Source: Nitrincola tibetensis (GTDB lineage: Bacteria; Pseudomonadota; Gammaproteobacteria; Pseudomonadales; Balneatricaceae). From it: a stretch of DNA of 64,000 nt. Made by a program: the position numbers and the translations under genes. The notes under the pieces are model-generated. The model saw only the letters and a list, made by a program, of their open reading frames with translations. It was not told the DNA's origin and did not search any database. The stretch covers positions 1-64,000 of the forward strand of contig NZ_QKRX01000008.1 of the NCBI RefSeq assembly GCF_003284585.1. The letters are read 5' to 3'. Shown here piece after piece: positions 38,538 through 46,945 of the stretch (the stretch's first letter is position 1; every line of letters starts with the position of its first letter).

Positions 38538-39560
38538 TTAAAAGTCGATTATTTCTGTCTCATCTGTATGGTCTTGGGTAATGTGTTCATCATTATTGAT
38601 AGCATCAAGGGGGGCGTTTATTTTTAGTTTTGATAGGTGTAATCCTAGCTTTACTAGATGACGGCATCGTTTTCTCCATCGGTAACTTTGAGATTGATAC
38701 AGAGGGTAAAAAATGGCTCGACCTTCTTTGTTGAGTATGCAGCGCTCTTCATCCGGATATTGAAAGTGGCTTTTTTTCAAGTAACCTTCCAAGAGTAACT
38801 TCATAACCCAGCTATCTATATCAGCACGCAATACTTCCATGACATCACATGCGAGAGATTCACGGCCGTAGCTTATATCGTGAAGAAAACCAAGTGTGGG
38901 GTCAAAACCATAACCAATAATTGCCCTGACGGCTTCACTATGTGCCAGTGTATACGTTAATGATAGCAGGGCATTGATGGGATCTTTTGGTGGTCTACGT
39001 TGGCGTTTTTTAAATCCAAACTCAGTTGGCGCTATTTGAGTTAGAGCGTTGAAGTAAGCGGATGCTGCAGCCCCTTCAATACCTCTTATGCTTTCTAAAG
39101 AGTAAACAGATTGAAGCGAGCGCTTTCGTTCTCGCAGTTGAGACAGTGCTGTTTTAATAGTGTAGCGGAGATCTTTACGCCGGCGACCATGCCTTAATAG
39201 AGCGCGGTATTGAGTTAAAATTTTGTAAGAAACTAACTGTTTAGCCATTTCAACTCTGTGGACTTCATCCAGCTGAGCTTTGTATTGAAGGAGTCGTCGT
39301 TCAACGTGTCCGTGGCGGTTTCCATTGCAAATCAACCAAGAACCATTTTGTCGAGGATTAATTAATACGAGGGTTATTCCAGCTTTATCAAAGGCTAGAA
39401 GCACTCGAGATGAAAGGTTGATATAACTGCTGACAACAATAAATTTAAGTTGATTTAGTGGGAAGCTAGTTGGGCGTGGTTGGCCTTGTATTCTAATAAT
39501 TAGCCGACTGGATTGAACATCCATTGTGGTATCTTTTCGGTCAATAAATAGACTTTCCAT
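38538..39560 (-). CDS. cas1: CRISPR integrase Cas1 (Cas1a, canonical)
   Basis: A 340-residue integrase for new spacers. The beta-domain covers about residues 15-85 (FPLNQLKFIVVSSY and FDKAGITLVLINPRQNGSW). The metal-binding residues are E162 (SIRGIEGAAASAYF), H227 (PTLGFLHD) and D239 (LACDVMEVLR). No reverse transcriptase domain or Cas6 domain is fused to it. It lies 14 nt after cas2a and 13 nt before the divergent cas1b. The start at 39560 has AAAGGG at a suitable distance. Confidence 0.95.
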   Translation of the reverse strand: MESLFIDRKDTTMDVQSSRLIIRIQGQPRPTSFPLNQLKFIVVSSYINLSSRVLLAFDKAGITLVLINPRQNGSWLICNGNRHGHVERRLLQYKAQLDEVHRVEMAKQLVSYKILTQYRALLRHGRRRKDLRYTIKTALSQLRERKRSLQSVYSLESIRGIEGAAASAYFNALTQIAPTEFGFKKRQRRPPKDPINALLSLTYTLAHSEAVRAIIGYGFDPTLGFLHDISYGRESLACDVMEVLRADIDSWVMKLLLEGYLKKSHFQYPDEERCILNKEGRAIFYPLYQSQSYRWRKRCRHLVKLGLHLSKLKINAPLDAINNDEHITQDHTDETEIIDF

Positions 39561-39574
39561 TGCTCTGCTACCCT

Positions 39575-39856
39575 TTAGCCTATAAAAAAGAAATCTGGAT
39601 CCATTGGCATTACCGCTATTCCGAGAACTCTTACAGCATGTTGATTTAATGGAACAATCAGAAACCTATCATCCGATAAATCCATCACGTCAGATATTCT
39701 GCTGAGAAGTTCATCTTTCTCTTGATTCGATAAATAGCACTCAAAAACAGATTTTTGCCCCCCACTAGCAAAATCCTTTAGAACAATTAATGCTTTTCGT
39801 AAGCGCTTAGGGTGTCTAATATCATAAGCTGCTAAGTAAAGAGAGCGATTAGGCAT
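39575..39856 (-). CDS. cas2: Cas2 (Cas2a)
   Basis: A 93-residue Cas2 with LYLAAYDIRHPKRLRKAL (D12 in YDI) and GGQKSVFECYL, a sequence type seen with gammaproteobacterial type III Cas1 proteins. It forms the dimer that bridges Cas1 dimers in the integration complex. The start at 39856 removes a non-conserved leader (an in-frame ATG lies at 39907). First gene of the minus-strand adaptation operon, divergent from the CARF gene at 40001. Confidence 0.9.
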   Translation of the reverse strand: MPNRSLYLAAYDIRHPKRLRKALIVLKDFASGGQKSVFECYLSNQEKDELLSRISDVMDLSDDRFLIVPLNQHAVRVLGIAVMPMDPDFFFIG

Positions 39857-40000
39857 AATAGCACCATAGAGTTTGTAATAATGGCTATAACAACTTAAAG
39901 ATGACACAAGTCTAATTAAATATGATGAACAAAAGTTTTTGAGAAGCTTGCGCTATGGTGTTGTGCTAATCTAATCAGTTTAAAGAAGTTGAGGGGCTGT

Positions 40001-41281
40001 ATGGAAAATCTGCTATTGGCTGTCACGGGCATGTCACCACAGGTGATTACGGAAACGCTTTACGCATTGCACAAAAATGGTCAACCTTGGCCTAACAGAA
40101 TATGTTTAATTACTACTGATAAGGGAATGCAAAAAGCTCTACATACCCTTGTAGAACAGGGAAATTTAGATACTTTATGCGATGAATTAAATCGCCCTAG
40201 ATTTGCATTGTCGGCTCTTGAAATTCGCGTGGTTCCTGATAGTGAAGGTCTTCGAATGAATGATGCGCGGTCTGCAGCAGATCATGAAGCCTTGGCTGAT
40301 TTTATAACCAATTCGGTAAGGCAATTAACAGCTGATAAGAACTTAAGCATTCATGCATCCATCGCAGGCGGAAGAAAAACCATGACATTTTATCTTGGGT
40401 ATGCCATGAGTTTGTTTGGACGTCATCATGATCGGTTATCACATGTTCTAGTAAATGAACCATTTGAAAACAGATCCGACTTCTTCTTTCCAACCAATAA
40501 GTCTAAGATTTTATTGAAGAGAGAAGGAGATGAATGTGTTATTGACGCTAAAGATGCAGTGGTAACTCTCGCTGATATTCCTTTTGTAAGGCAGCGTAAT
40601 CATCTACCGAGGCTGATTATGGATGATCTTGGGGAAAGCCTGTCTTATCGTCATCTTATGAATCTAATTAACTTAGGTGACATCCCCAATCAAATTATTT
40701 TAAGGGTTATTGTTAATGAAAAGCGTATTCATATCCTAGACTCGCGTTCACAAGCAACGAGCACTATGCTTGTTTGTGCCGATATTGAATTTCCGAACTT
40801 CATGCTTTTTGCTTTTTATCTAATGTTATTAGAAGCAACCTTAGAAAAAGATGATAGCTATAGTCGTCCATCTAATTTTAGTGAAGCGGATTTATTAGGG
40901 CGCATGTTGTTACGGAAGGTTTGTGAGCTGCTAGGAGTTGAGGTTGGAGGCATTCTTGATTCTAAGGGTTTGGCGACTCACTTACTAACAAATGACCAAT
41001 ATTTGAGCTTTTTAGATTCGAAAATCATTCCAAGTAAAATGCTTGAAGCCTATACATTGCCGGAGAAGGGTTTGGATAAGCAGACTTTCAGTAATTATTG
41101 TAATCGTATCAATGCTTTATTTATGAGATCTTTGCCTGTTAATCTTGTCAAATATGTAGTTCCTTCACCAGGGCATAGTTTTACTGATATGAAAAATTCC
41201 ACTAGCCGAAAACCCGTTAAAGGTGCTGGTTACTTAGTTCCGCTTCCTGACCCTGAGCATCAAATCCAGATTGTTTATTGA
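40001..41281 (+). CDS. CARF-domain protein of the NE0113/TIGR02584-like CRISPR family
   Basis: A 426-residue protein. Its amino-terminal CARF domain has LLAVTGMSPQVITETLYAL and SIAGGRKTMTFYLGYAM; both motifs resemble those in the CARF part of the cad1 product. The carboxy-terminal half (about 190-426) has no clear HEPN R-x4-6-H motif and no PD-(D/E)xK motif. Its end (NRINALFMRS, GYLVPLPDPEHQI) recalls the winged-helix-like tail of this family. It could be a regulator, a ring nuclease that degrades the second messenger, or an effector. ATG 40001 has GAGGGG upstream. It is the last gene of the CRISPR island, 4 nt from the convergent LysR gene. Confidence 0.85.
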   Translation: MENLLLAVTGMSPQVITETLYALHKNGQPWPNRICLITTDKGMQKALHTLVEQGNLDTLCDELNRPRFALSALEIRVVPDSEGLRMNDARSAADHEALADFITNSVRQLTADKNLSIHASIAGGRKTMTFYLGYAMSLFGRHHDRLSHVLVNEPFENRSDFFFPTNKSKILLKREGDECVIDAKDAVVTLADIPFVRQRNHLPRLIMDDLGESLSYRHLMNLINLGDIPNQIILRVIVNEKRIHILDSRSQATSTMLVCADIEFPNFMLFAFYLMLLEATLEKDDSYSRPSNFSEADLLGRMLLRKVCELLGVEVGGILDSKGLATHLLTNDQYLSFLDSKIIPSKMLEAYTLPEKGLDKQTFSNYCNRINALFMRSLPVNLVKYVVPSPGHSFTDMKNSTSRKPVKGAGYLVPLPDPEHQIQIVY

Positions 41282-41285
41282 GTTT

Positions 41286-42242
41286 CTAAAACCCCTCCAC
41301 CTCATCCAGCAAAGCAGAAATTTCATGACAAGCAAAGTCGGGCTCTAGATAGCGCTCCAAATGCGCATCGACAAAGGTTAAAAAAAGTTTTGCGGTTTTG
41401 CTGATTCGGCGATCCCGTCGAACAATAAAGTGCCAGTGACTCTCAATAGGAAGGGATTCAACTGGGAGAATTGCGATGCCTTTTTGACCATCAGGGATAA
41501 CGTGTTGAGAGATGACAGCGACCCCCATTGAGGCCTCCACGGCAACACGAATCGCATCATTACTGGCTATTTGCATGCTTTTGGTTAATTGAATACCTTG
41601 GGTACGTAGCCAGCTGTCGAATAGCATGCGCGTTGCTGATCCGGGTTCTCTTAATAAAAAACGCTCCTGAGTAAGCTCTTTAAGCGAAACCAGACTACGC
41701 TTATGAAACGGATGATGGGTGGGGGCAATGAGCACCAGTGGGTTGCGCAAGAAGCGAGCGGCCGCAGCATGCTCCAGTGAGGGTGGGTGGCTAAAAATAT
41801 AGATATCATCCAGTTGTTGGTTAAAGCGTGTCAGCATTTGCGCGCGATTGCCAATTTCCAGTGTGATGTCGACATCTGGAAAGGATTGACTGAAAGGACC
41901 GAGCAGTTTGGGTAATACGTATTGAGCCGTGTTCACCATGGCGATACTCAAACGCCCTTGATGGCCAAGTTGCAACTCACTTAGTGTTTCATCTAGTTCT
42001 TGGAAACGTCCGAGCAGTTCTTGGCAGGCATTGTAGAGTGCAAGACCTGCATCGGTCATTTGCAAATGGCCTTTATGGCTCATGAGCAAGGGCTCTCCCA
42101 CTGTTTCATTAAGACGCTTAAGCTGCAAGGAAACAGTGGGTTGTGTGAGGTGAAGGCGGCGAGCTGCTTCGCTAATGTTGCCTGCCCGTACGACAGCGAC
42201 ATACACCTCAAGCAGCCGAAACGTAAGATGGCGAAGGTTCAT
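41286..42242 (-). CDS. LysR-family regulator (CbbR/CmpR-like)
   Basis: A 318-residue activator/repressor. The helix-turn-helix (about residues 5-65) contains AGNISEAARRLHLTQPTVSLQLKRL. The effector domain (about 90-300) has VLPKLLGPFSQSFPDVDITLEIGNR, like regulators of carbon assimilation. It is divergent from the bicarbonate-transporter-like gene at 42360, and a perfect palindrome lies in the shared spacer, so it probably controls that gene and itself. The effector is unknown. Confidence 0.9.
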   Translation of the reverse strand: MNLRHLTFRLLEVYVAVVRAGNISEAARRLHLTQPTVSLQLKRLNETVGEPLLMSHKGHLQMTDAGLALYNACQELLGRFQELDETLSELQLGHQGRLSIAMVNTAQYVLPKLLGPFSQSFPDVDITLEIGNRAQMLTRFNQQLDDIYIFSHPPSLEHAAAARFLRNPLVLIAPTHHPFHKRSLVSLKELTQERFLLREPGSATRMLFDSWLRTQGIQLTKSMQIASNDAIRVAVEASMGVAVISQHVIPDGQKGIAILPVESLPIESHWHFIVRRDRRISKTAKLFLTFVDAHLERYLEPDFACHEISALLDEVEGF

Positions 42243-42256
42243 GCTAAACTTCCATA

Positions 42257-42274
42257 TATAGATAATTATCTATA
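42257..42274. promoter_or_regulatory. Perfect 18-bp palindrome in the LysR/SbtA-like spacer
   Basis: TATAGATAATTATCTATA is a perfect palindrome, 14 nt upstream of the LysR start codon. It fits the dyad recognition site that LysR proteins place in divergent promoters. Binding by the adjacent regulator is an inference. Confidence 0.65.
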
Positions 42275-42359
42275 ATAGGGTATTAGTTTTTTAATTAGTA
42301 TAAATATTATTAGTCAGCGACAATGCGCCGTCTTTAATCAGAATAAGGAGTGAAATATC

Positions 42360-43298
42360 GTGCCGGATATTGTCGTGATGTTTTTTGTCTTGGGTTTGGT
42401 GGCTGGGCTGATCAAGTCTGACTTAGTCGTCCCAAAAGCCGCCTACGATTTGCTAAGTCTAATGCTGATGCTCACTATTGGCTTGAAAGGGGGATTTGCC
42501 CTTTACGGTGAGTTTCGCTTATCGATTTTGCCCGAGTTGCTGTTATTGATGTTGATTGGTGGCCTTATTCCACTTATTTTAGTCCCCATACTCAGGTTCG
42601 GTGTTCAACTGTCTAAGGCGAATGCGATCAGCCTATCGGCACATTATGGTTCTGTTAGTGCAGGTACCTTTGCGGTTGCGCTGGCTTATATCCAAACACA
42701 CCAGTTAGCGGTTGGTGCTGAGGTAACCCTCTATCTCGTGGCGTTGGAGTTGCCAGCTATCGTTGTCGCGGTCTTTTTATACCGTCGACATAACAAAAAC
42801 AGTCAAAGTGTCGTGTCAAGTAGCGTATGGCATGAGGCCTTCGCAAATCGTGGTGTCGTTTTGCTAGTTGGCGGTTTGTTAATTGGCTATCTCTACGGGC
42901 CTGAGCAGGGCGTCGCGGTAACTGGCCTGTTAACTCAGGGCTTCCATGTGGTGTTAGCGCTGTTTTTACTGGACATGGGCCTTACCGCCGCTTTATCCTT
43001 AAGACCCTTTCCAAAATCCTCTTGGCGTTTGGCGCTGTTTGCGTTATTAATCCCTTTTGCGTTGGCATTCGTAGGTTTATTGGTTGGCAAAGTGTTACAG
43101 CTGCCCGAGGGTTCCACACTTATCATTGCAAGTTTGTTTGCCAGTGCCTCGTATATTGCCGCACCAGCCATAATTCGTAATGTCATACCGGATGCAGATA
43201 TGGGCTTGGCTATGTTTGCCGCATTAGGAATGACCTTTCCCATGAATGTGATTTTGGGAATACCGCTTTATCATCAATGGCTACAGTGGGTGTATTAG
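42360..43298 (+). CDS. SbtA-like sodium-dependent bicarbonate transporter family protein
   Basis: A 312-residue inner-membrane protein with about ten hydrophobic helices. It matches the SbtA/DUF897 family: LLSLMLMLTIGLKGG, SLSAHYGSVSAGTFAVA, LFLLDMGLTAA and ASASYIAAPAIIRNVIPDADMG. SbtA of cyanobacteria takes up bicarbonate with Na+. In heterotrophs the substrate is less certain, but the neighbouring CbbR/CmpR-like regulator supports inorganic carbon. It begins with GTG, with AAGGAG upstream. Confidence 0.88.
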   Translation: MPDIVVMFFVLGLVAGLIKSDLVVPKAAYDLLSLMLMLTIGLKGGFALYGEFRLSILPELLLLMLIGGLIPLILVPILRFGVQLSKANAISLSAHYGSVSAGTFAVALAYIQTHQLAVGAEVTLYLVALELPAIVVAVFLYRRHNKNSQSVVSSSVWHEAFANRGVVLLVGGLLIGYLYGPEQGVAVTGLLTQGFHVVLALFLLDMGLTAALSLRPFPKSSWRLALFALLIPFALAFVGLLVGKVLQLPEGSTLIIASLFASASYIAAPAIIRNVIPDADMGLAMFAALGMTFPMNVILGIPLYHQWLQWVY

Positions 43299-43376
43299 GT
43301 AAATATGTTTTAGGTGAGTCCTTGAAAAAACGGTTTTAGAACCCACTATAGATACTTTACTGATCAAGGATATCCT

Positions 43377-44312
43377 ATGGCGAATGCATTAGTACTTGAA
43401 GACTTAACTAAAACTTACGCAAATGGATTTGTTGCACTCAAAGGGATATCGCTTGAAGTAAAAGAAGGCGATTTTTTCGCACTGCTGGGGCCGAACGGTG
43501 CTGGTAAATCGACGACATTGGGAATCGTCTCATCCTTGGTGAATAAAACCTCAGGGCAGGTCAAGATATTTGGCTTTGATTTAGAGACACAAACCGCCGA
43601 TGCGAAAAAAATGCTGGGAGTGGTGCCACAAGAGTTTAACTTTAATGCCTTTGAAAAGGTGATCGACATTGTCGTGACCCAGGCCGGTTACTACGGTATT
43701 CCAAAGCAAAAAGCCACCGAGCGTGCAGAGTTTTATTTGCGAAAGCTAGGTCTTTGGGAAAAGAAAAACCAGAGTGCTCGTATGCTGTCAGGGGGGATGA
43801 AGCGACGTTTAATGATTGCTCGTGCCTTGGTTCATGAGCCTAAGTTGCTGATTCTCGATGAGCCAACAGCGGGTGTTGATATTGAGCTGCGTCGTTCGAT
43901 GTGGGAGTTCCTGCGCGAAATTAATGCGCAGGGGACCAGTATTATTCTAACCACTCATTATTTGGAAGAAGCAGAGTCCTTGTGTCGTAACATCGCGATT
44001 ATCGATAAAGGCAAGATTATAGAAAACACCAGCATGCGCAGCTTATTGCTTAAGCTGAACACCGAGACCTTTATTCTGGATCTGAAAGATGAGCTACCGG
44101 ATTTAGTCGCAATCAATGGCTATGGTTTGCGCCAGATAGATGCACGCTCAATTGAGATCGATGTCGATAAAAACACTGGACTGAATCGAGTCTTTCAGCA
44201 GTTGGCAGACCAAGGCGTTCAAGTAATGAGCATGCGCAATAAATCCAATCGTTTGGAGGAGTTATTTGTGTCGTTGGTTGAAAAGAATTTAGAAATGAAG
44301 GAGCTTGCATGA
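43377..44312 (+). CDS. yadG: ABC-2 type exporter ATP-binding protein (YadG-like)
   Basis: A 311-residue ATPase with Walker A GPNGAGKST (39-47), signature LSGGMKRR, Walker B LLILDEPTAGVD and a switch histidine in ILTTHYLEEAE. It energises the membrane protein encoded 4 nt into its own end (44309). The pair resembles the YadG/YadH system of enteric bacteria, whose exported substrate is not known. Confidence 0.93.
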   Translation: MANALVLEDLTKTYANGFVALKGISLEVKEGDFFALLGPNGAGKSTTLGIVSSLVNKTSGQVKIFGFDLETQTADAKKMLGVVPQEFNFNAFEKVIDIVVTQAGYYGIPKQKATERAEFYLRKLGLWEKKNQSARMLSGGMKRRLMIARALVHEPKLLILDEPTAGVDIELRRSMWEFLREINAQGTSIILTTHYLEEAESLCRNIAIIDKGKIIENTSMRSLLLKLNTETFILDLKDELPDLVAINGYGLRQIDARSIEIDVDKNTGLNRVFQQLADQGVQVMSMRNKSNRLEELFVSLVEKNLEMKELA

Positions 44313-45082
44313 GAGGTCAGTTGCTGTTCACCGCTTTCTGGACCATCGTGACGAAAGAAATACGTCGTTTTACACGAATATGGGTGCAAACTCTGCTGCC
44401 CCCTGCGATTACAATGACCTTGTATTTTATTATTTTTGGTAATCTGATTGGCTCACGTATTGGCGATATGGGTGGTTTTGCCTATATGGAATATATCGCA
44501 CCGGGTTTAATTATGATGTCCGTCATTACGAACTCGTATGGCAATGTTGTGTCATCCTTTTTTGGTACAAAATTTCAGCGAAACATTGAAGAGTTGCTAG
44601 TGGCTCCCATACCCAACTGGGTGATTCTTGCTGGTTATGTTGCAGGTGGGGCTGCACGAGGACTGGCAGTCGGGGTGATTGTTACTCTTCTATCCTTGTT
44701 CTTTACGAGCCTCTCGATTCATCATTTCTTTATTACACTGAGTACAGTCATTTTAACGGCCATTGTCTTCTCTCTAGGCGGTTTCATTAATGCTGTTTAT
44801 GCGAATACATTTGATGATATCTCGATTGTACCGACATTTATCCTGACCCCCTTAACCTATTTGGGTGGCGTTTTTTATTCCATTTCCTTATTGCCTGGGT
44901 TTTGGCAAACCCTTTCCCAATTCAATCCTATACTGTATATGGTGAACAGTTTCCGATATGGTTTATTGGGTGTAAGTGATATTAATATCGGTTTTGCCTT
45001 TATGATGATTATTGGCTTTATTATAGTGTTAGCCGCGTTTGCGATGCATTTGTTGAATACGGGTAAGGGGATTCGTAGCTGA
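44309..45082 (+). CDS. yadH: ABC-2 type exporter permease (YadH-like)
   Basis: A 257-residue membrane protein with six hydrophobic segments. The ABC-2 pattern TKEIRRFTRIWVQTLLPPAI is at the start, then GFAYMEYIAPGLIMMSVI, and LSQFNPILYMVNSFRYGLLG close to the end. The start overlaps the ATPase gene by 4 nt (ATGA), and its stop overlaps the start of queF. Confidence 0.93.
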   Translation: MRGQLLFTAFWTIVTKEIRRFTRIWVQTLLPPAITMTLYFIIFGNLIGSRIGDMGGFAYMEYIAPGLIMMSVITNSYGNVVSSFFGTKFQRNIEELLVAPIPNWVILAGYVAGGAARGLAVGVIVTLLSLFFTSLSIHHFFITLSTVILTAIVFSLGGFINAVYANTFDDISIVPTFILTPLTYLGGVFYSISLLPGFWQTLSQFNPILYMVNSFRYGLLGVSDINIGFAFMMIIGFIIVLAAFAMHLLNTGKGIRS

Positions 45083-45906
45083 TGAGCGATCATGAAATCA
45101 TTAAACAGTCTCCACTAGGGCAGGGCACGGCCTATGTCAATACCTATGACCCTAGTTTACTCTATCCCATTTCTCGTCAAATCAGTTGGGACGAGAAGGG
45201 CGTTAATCGCGCCTCTTTGCCATTTAGGGGCGTGGATATTTGGAATGCGTTTGAGGTGTCTTGGCTAAACTACAAGGGTAAACCTTTAGTGAGAATTGCC
45301 GAATTTCGGATACCGTCGCATTCGCCCAATATCATTGAATCCAAATCCTTTAAATTGTATCTAAACTCATTCAATTTAACCTGTTTTGCGTCGGAGTCAG
45401 ATGTTTTGGCGTTGATGCGCAAGGATTTGTCTGCGGCTGCGGGTGCTCCAGTACAAGTGCAGTTTAGTAAACTGGATGCGGCTCTACCCTTTGAGCGCTT
45501 TCAAGGAGAGTGTTTGGATGATATTGATATTGAAGTAACGGATTATCAGCCCAATCCTCAGTTGTTAAGTGTTGGATCACGCATTGTTGAAGAAAGTCTG
45601 TATAGTCATTTGTTAAAGTCGAATTGCCCCGTCACTGGGCAGCCGGACTGGGCGAGCATACAAATTCGTTATAAGGGACCAGCGCTGGATCGTACCGGAC
45701 TTTTAGCCTATTTGATTTCCTATCGTGAAAAAGGAGACTTTCACGAGCAGTGTGTTGAAACTATATTTATGGATATATGGCATCAGTGCAAGCCGCAAAA
45801 ACTGACGGTCTATGCGCGTTATGTGCGACGTGGAGGACTCGATATTAACCCTTACCGTTCTAGCTTAGACAGTTTGCCAAGAAACTGCCGCTTATCGCGC
45901 CAATAA
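45082..45906 (+). CDS. queF: NADPH-dependent 7-cyano-7-deazaguanine reductase QueF
   Basis: A 274-residue enzyme of the long QueF class. It reduces preQ0 to preQ1 in queuosine biosynthesis for tRNA wobble modification. The conserved FESKS-like motif (IIESKSFKLYLNSFN), the catalytic cysteine C182 in NCPVTGQPDWASI and D189 are present. The start shares a base with the yadH stop, so it sits in the same operon; that link is common in gammaproteobacteria but unexplained. Confidence 0.95.
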   Translation: MSDHEIIKQSPLGQGTAYVNTYDPSLLYPISRQISWDEKGVNRASLPFRGVDIWNAFEVSWLNYKGKPLVRIAEFRIPSHSPNIIESKSFKLYLNSFNLTCFASESDVLALMRKDLSAAAGAPVQVQFSKLDAALPFERFQGECLDDIDIEVTDYQPNPQLLSVGSRIVEESLYSHLLKSNCPVTGQPDWASIQIRYKGPALDRTGLLAYLISYREKGDFHEQCVETIFMDIWHQCKPQKLTVYARYVRRGGLDINPYRSSLDSLPRNCRLSRQ

Positions 45907-45920
45907 CAAATGAGGTGAAT

Positions 45921-46481
45921 ATGCAAGCGCTCGATCTATTGTTAACTCGTGTTTCTTCGCCGGTATTAGACGAGCCTGCGCCAACACCAGAGCAATTGGA
46001 TTTGATTTACCGTGCGGCATTTAGAGCGCCGGATCACGGTGGCTTACGTCCTTATCGTTTTTTGCAAATTGAAGGGAAGGGGCGTGAGCGCTTAGGAAGG
46101 GTGTTTGTTGAAGCGGCGCGTATCGAGAATCCTGCAATTACCGATGCTGAGTTGGATAAGTTGGCGGGGAATCCCCTGCGAGCGCCCATGATTTTAGTGG
46201 CGGTGGCTTGTCTGCAAGACCATCCTAAAGTGCCTATGATAGAACAGCAAATTACCGCAGGCTGTGCGGCGCACAGTATGATTTTGGCCGCGTTTGCTCA
46301 AGGGGTCGACTCGATATGGCGCAGTGGAGCAATGGCCTTTAATCGTGACGTGCATCGTCTTTTGGGACTTGAGACAAACGAAGAAATTCTAGGTTTTATT
46401 TACATGGGAAAAGCACGGAAACATCGTGTGGTCCCTTGTCCTTCACCAGGAGAGTTTGTTCAACGTTGGGGGCAAGCATGA
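45921..46481 (+). CDS. Nitroreductase family protein (YdjA-like)
   Basis: A 186-residue FMN-dependent reductase. FRAPDHGGLRPYRFLQIEG near the start matches the FMN-binding segment of YdjA-type small nitroreductases, and AAHSMILAAFAQGVDSIWRSG and LGFIYMGK follow. GAGGTG lies ahead of ATG 45921. The physiological substrate is unknown. It overlaps the next gene by 4 nt. Confidence 0.9.
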   Translation: MQALDLLLTRVSSPVLDEPAPTPEQLDLIYRAAFRAPDHGGLRPYRFLQIEGKGRERLGRVFVEAARIENPAITDAELDKLAGNPLRAPMILVAVACLQDHPKVPMIEQQITAGCAAHSMILAAFAQGVDSIWRSGAMAFNRDVHRLLGLETNEEILGFIYMGKARKHRVVPCPSPGEFVQRWGQA

Positions 46482-46933
46482 ATAATAAACAAGTAGCCGC
46501 TTTTTTTGATGAGATTAAAGCACAGATCCCGTTAATTAATGCCATGGAGTTGCAAGATTTGCTTTATGACGGGCATGGTTTGAGCCTGCGTGCCCCCTTA
46601 TCACCGAATATTAATGATAAGGGCACAGGTTTTGGTGGTTCTTTAGCCGCACTCGCTACCTTATCAGGCTGGTGTTTAACCAGTCTCTATGCTCGTGATG
46701 CTGATCTACAGGCTGGGGTTGTGATTGCCGAAAGCCATATTCGGTATCTTGCACCAGTCACCAGCCACTTTACGGCAAATGTTAATTTGCCCAGTGCGGA
46801 TGTATGCAAAGCTTTCATTCGTGATCTCAGGGATCAAGGCAAAGCGAAGTGGACATTGGATGTCGATATTTACGATGCGAAGGGACATGCGCTTAGTTTA
46901 ATTGGAACCTATGTGGCACGCATGCCCTCTTAA
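46478..46933 (+). CDS. YiiD-type thioesterase domain protein
   Basis: A 151-residue hotdog-fold protein. NDKGTGFGGSLAALATLSGWCLTS matches the thioesterase domain found at the end of YiiD/FabY. It may act on acyl-CoA or acyl-ACP. The start at 46478 overlaps the nitroreductase stop (ATGA); a longer in-frame version lies inside that gene and is unlikely. Confidence 0.82.
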   Translation: MNNKQVAAFFDEIKAQIPLINAMELQDLLYDGHGLSLRAPLSPNINDKGTGFGGSLAALATLSGWCLTSLYARDADLQAGVVIAESHIRYLAPVTSHFTANVNLPSADVCKAFIRDLRDQGKAKWTLDVDIYDAKGHALSLIGTYVARMPS

Positions 46934-46945
46934 AAAGCGCTGAGC

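Noticed and set aside
38538-39560. Possible reverse-transcriptase fusion to Cas1, suggested by the mRNA-antisense spacers
   Set aside because: Cas1a has the length and domains of a plain Cas1; no YxDD-type reverse transcriptase motif is seen in the window.
40001-41281. HEPN ribonuclease domain in the third CARF protein (Csm6-like)
   Set aside because: The only R-x6-H match lies inside the CARF domain; no R-x4-6-H motif was seen in the carboxy-terminal half.
20289-41281. CRISPR island as a clear mobile element with ends and a transposase
   Set aside because: No transposase, integrase (other than Cas1), attachment repeats or tRNA junction were found at its borders.
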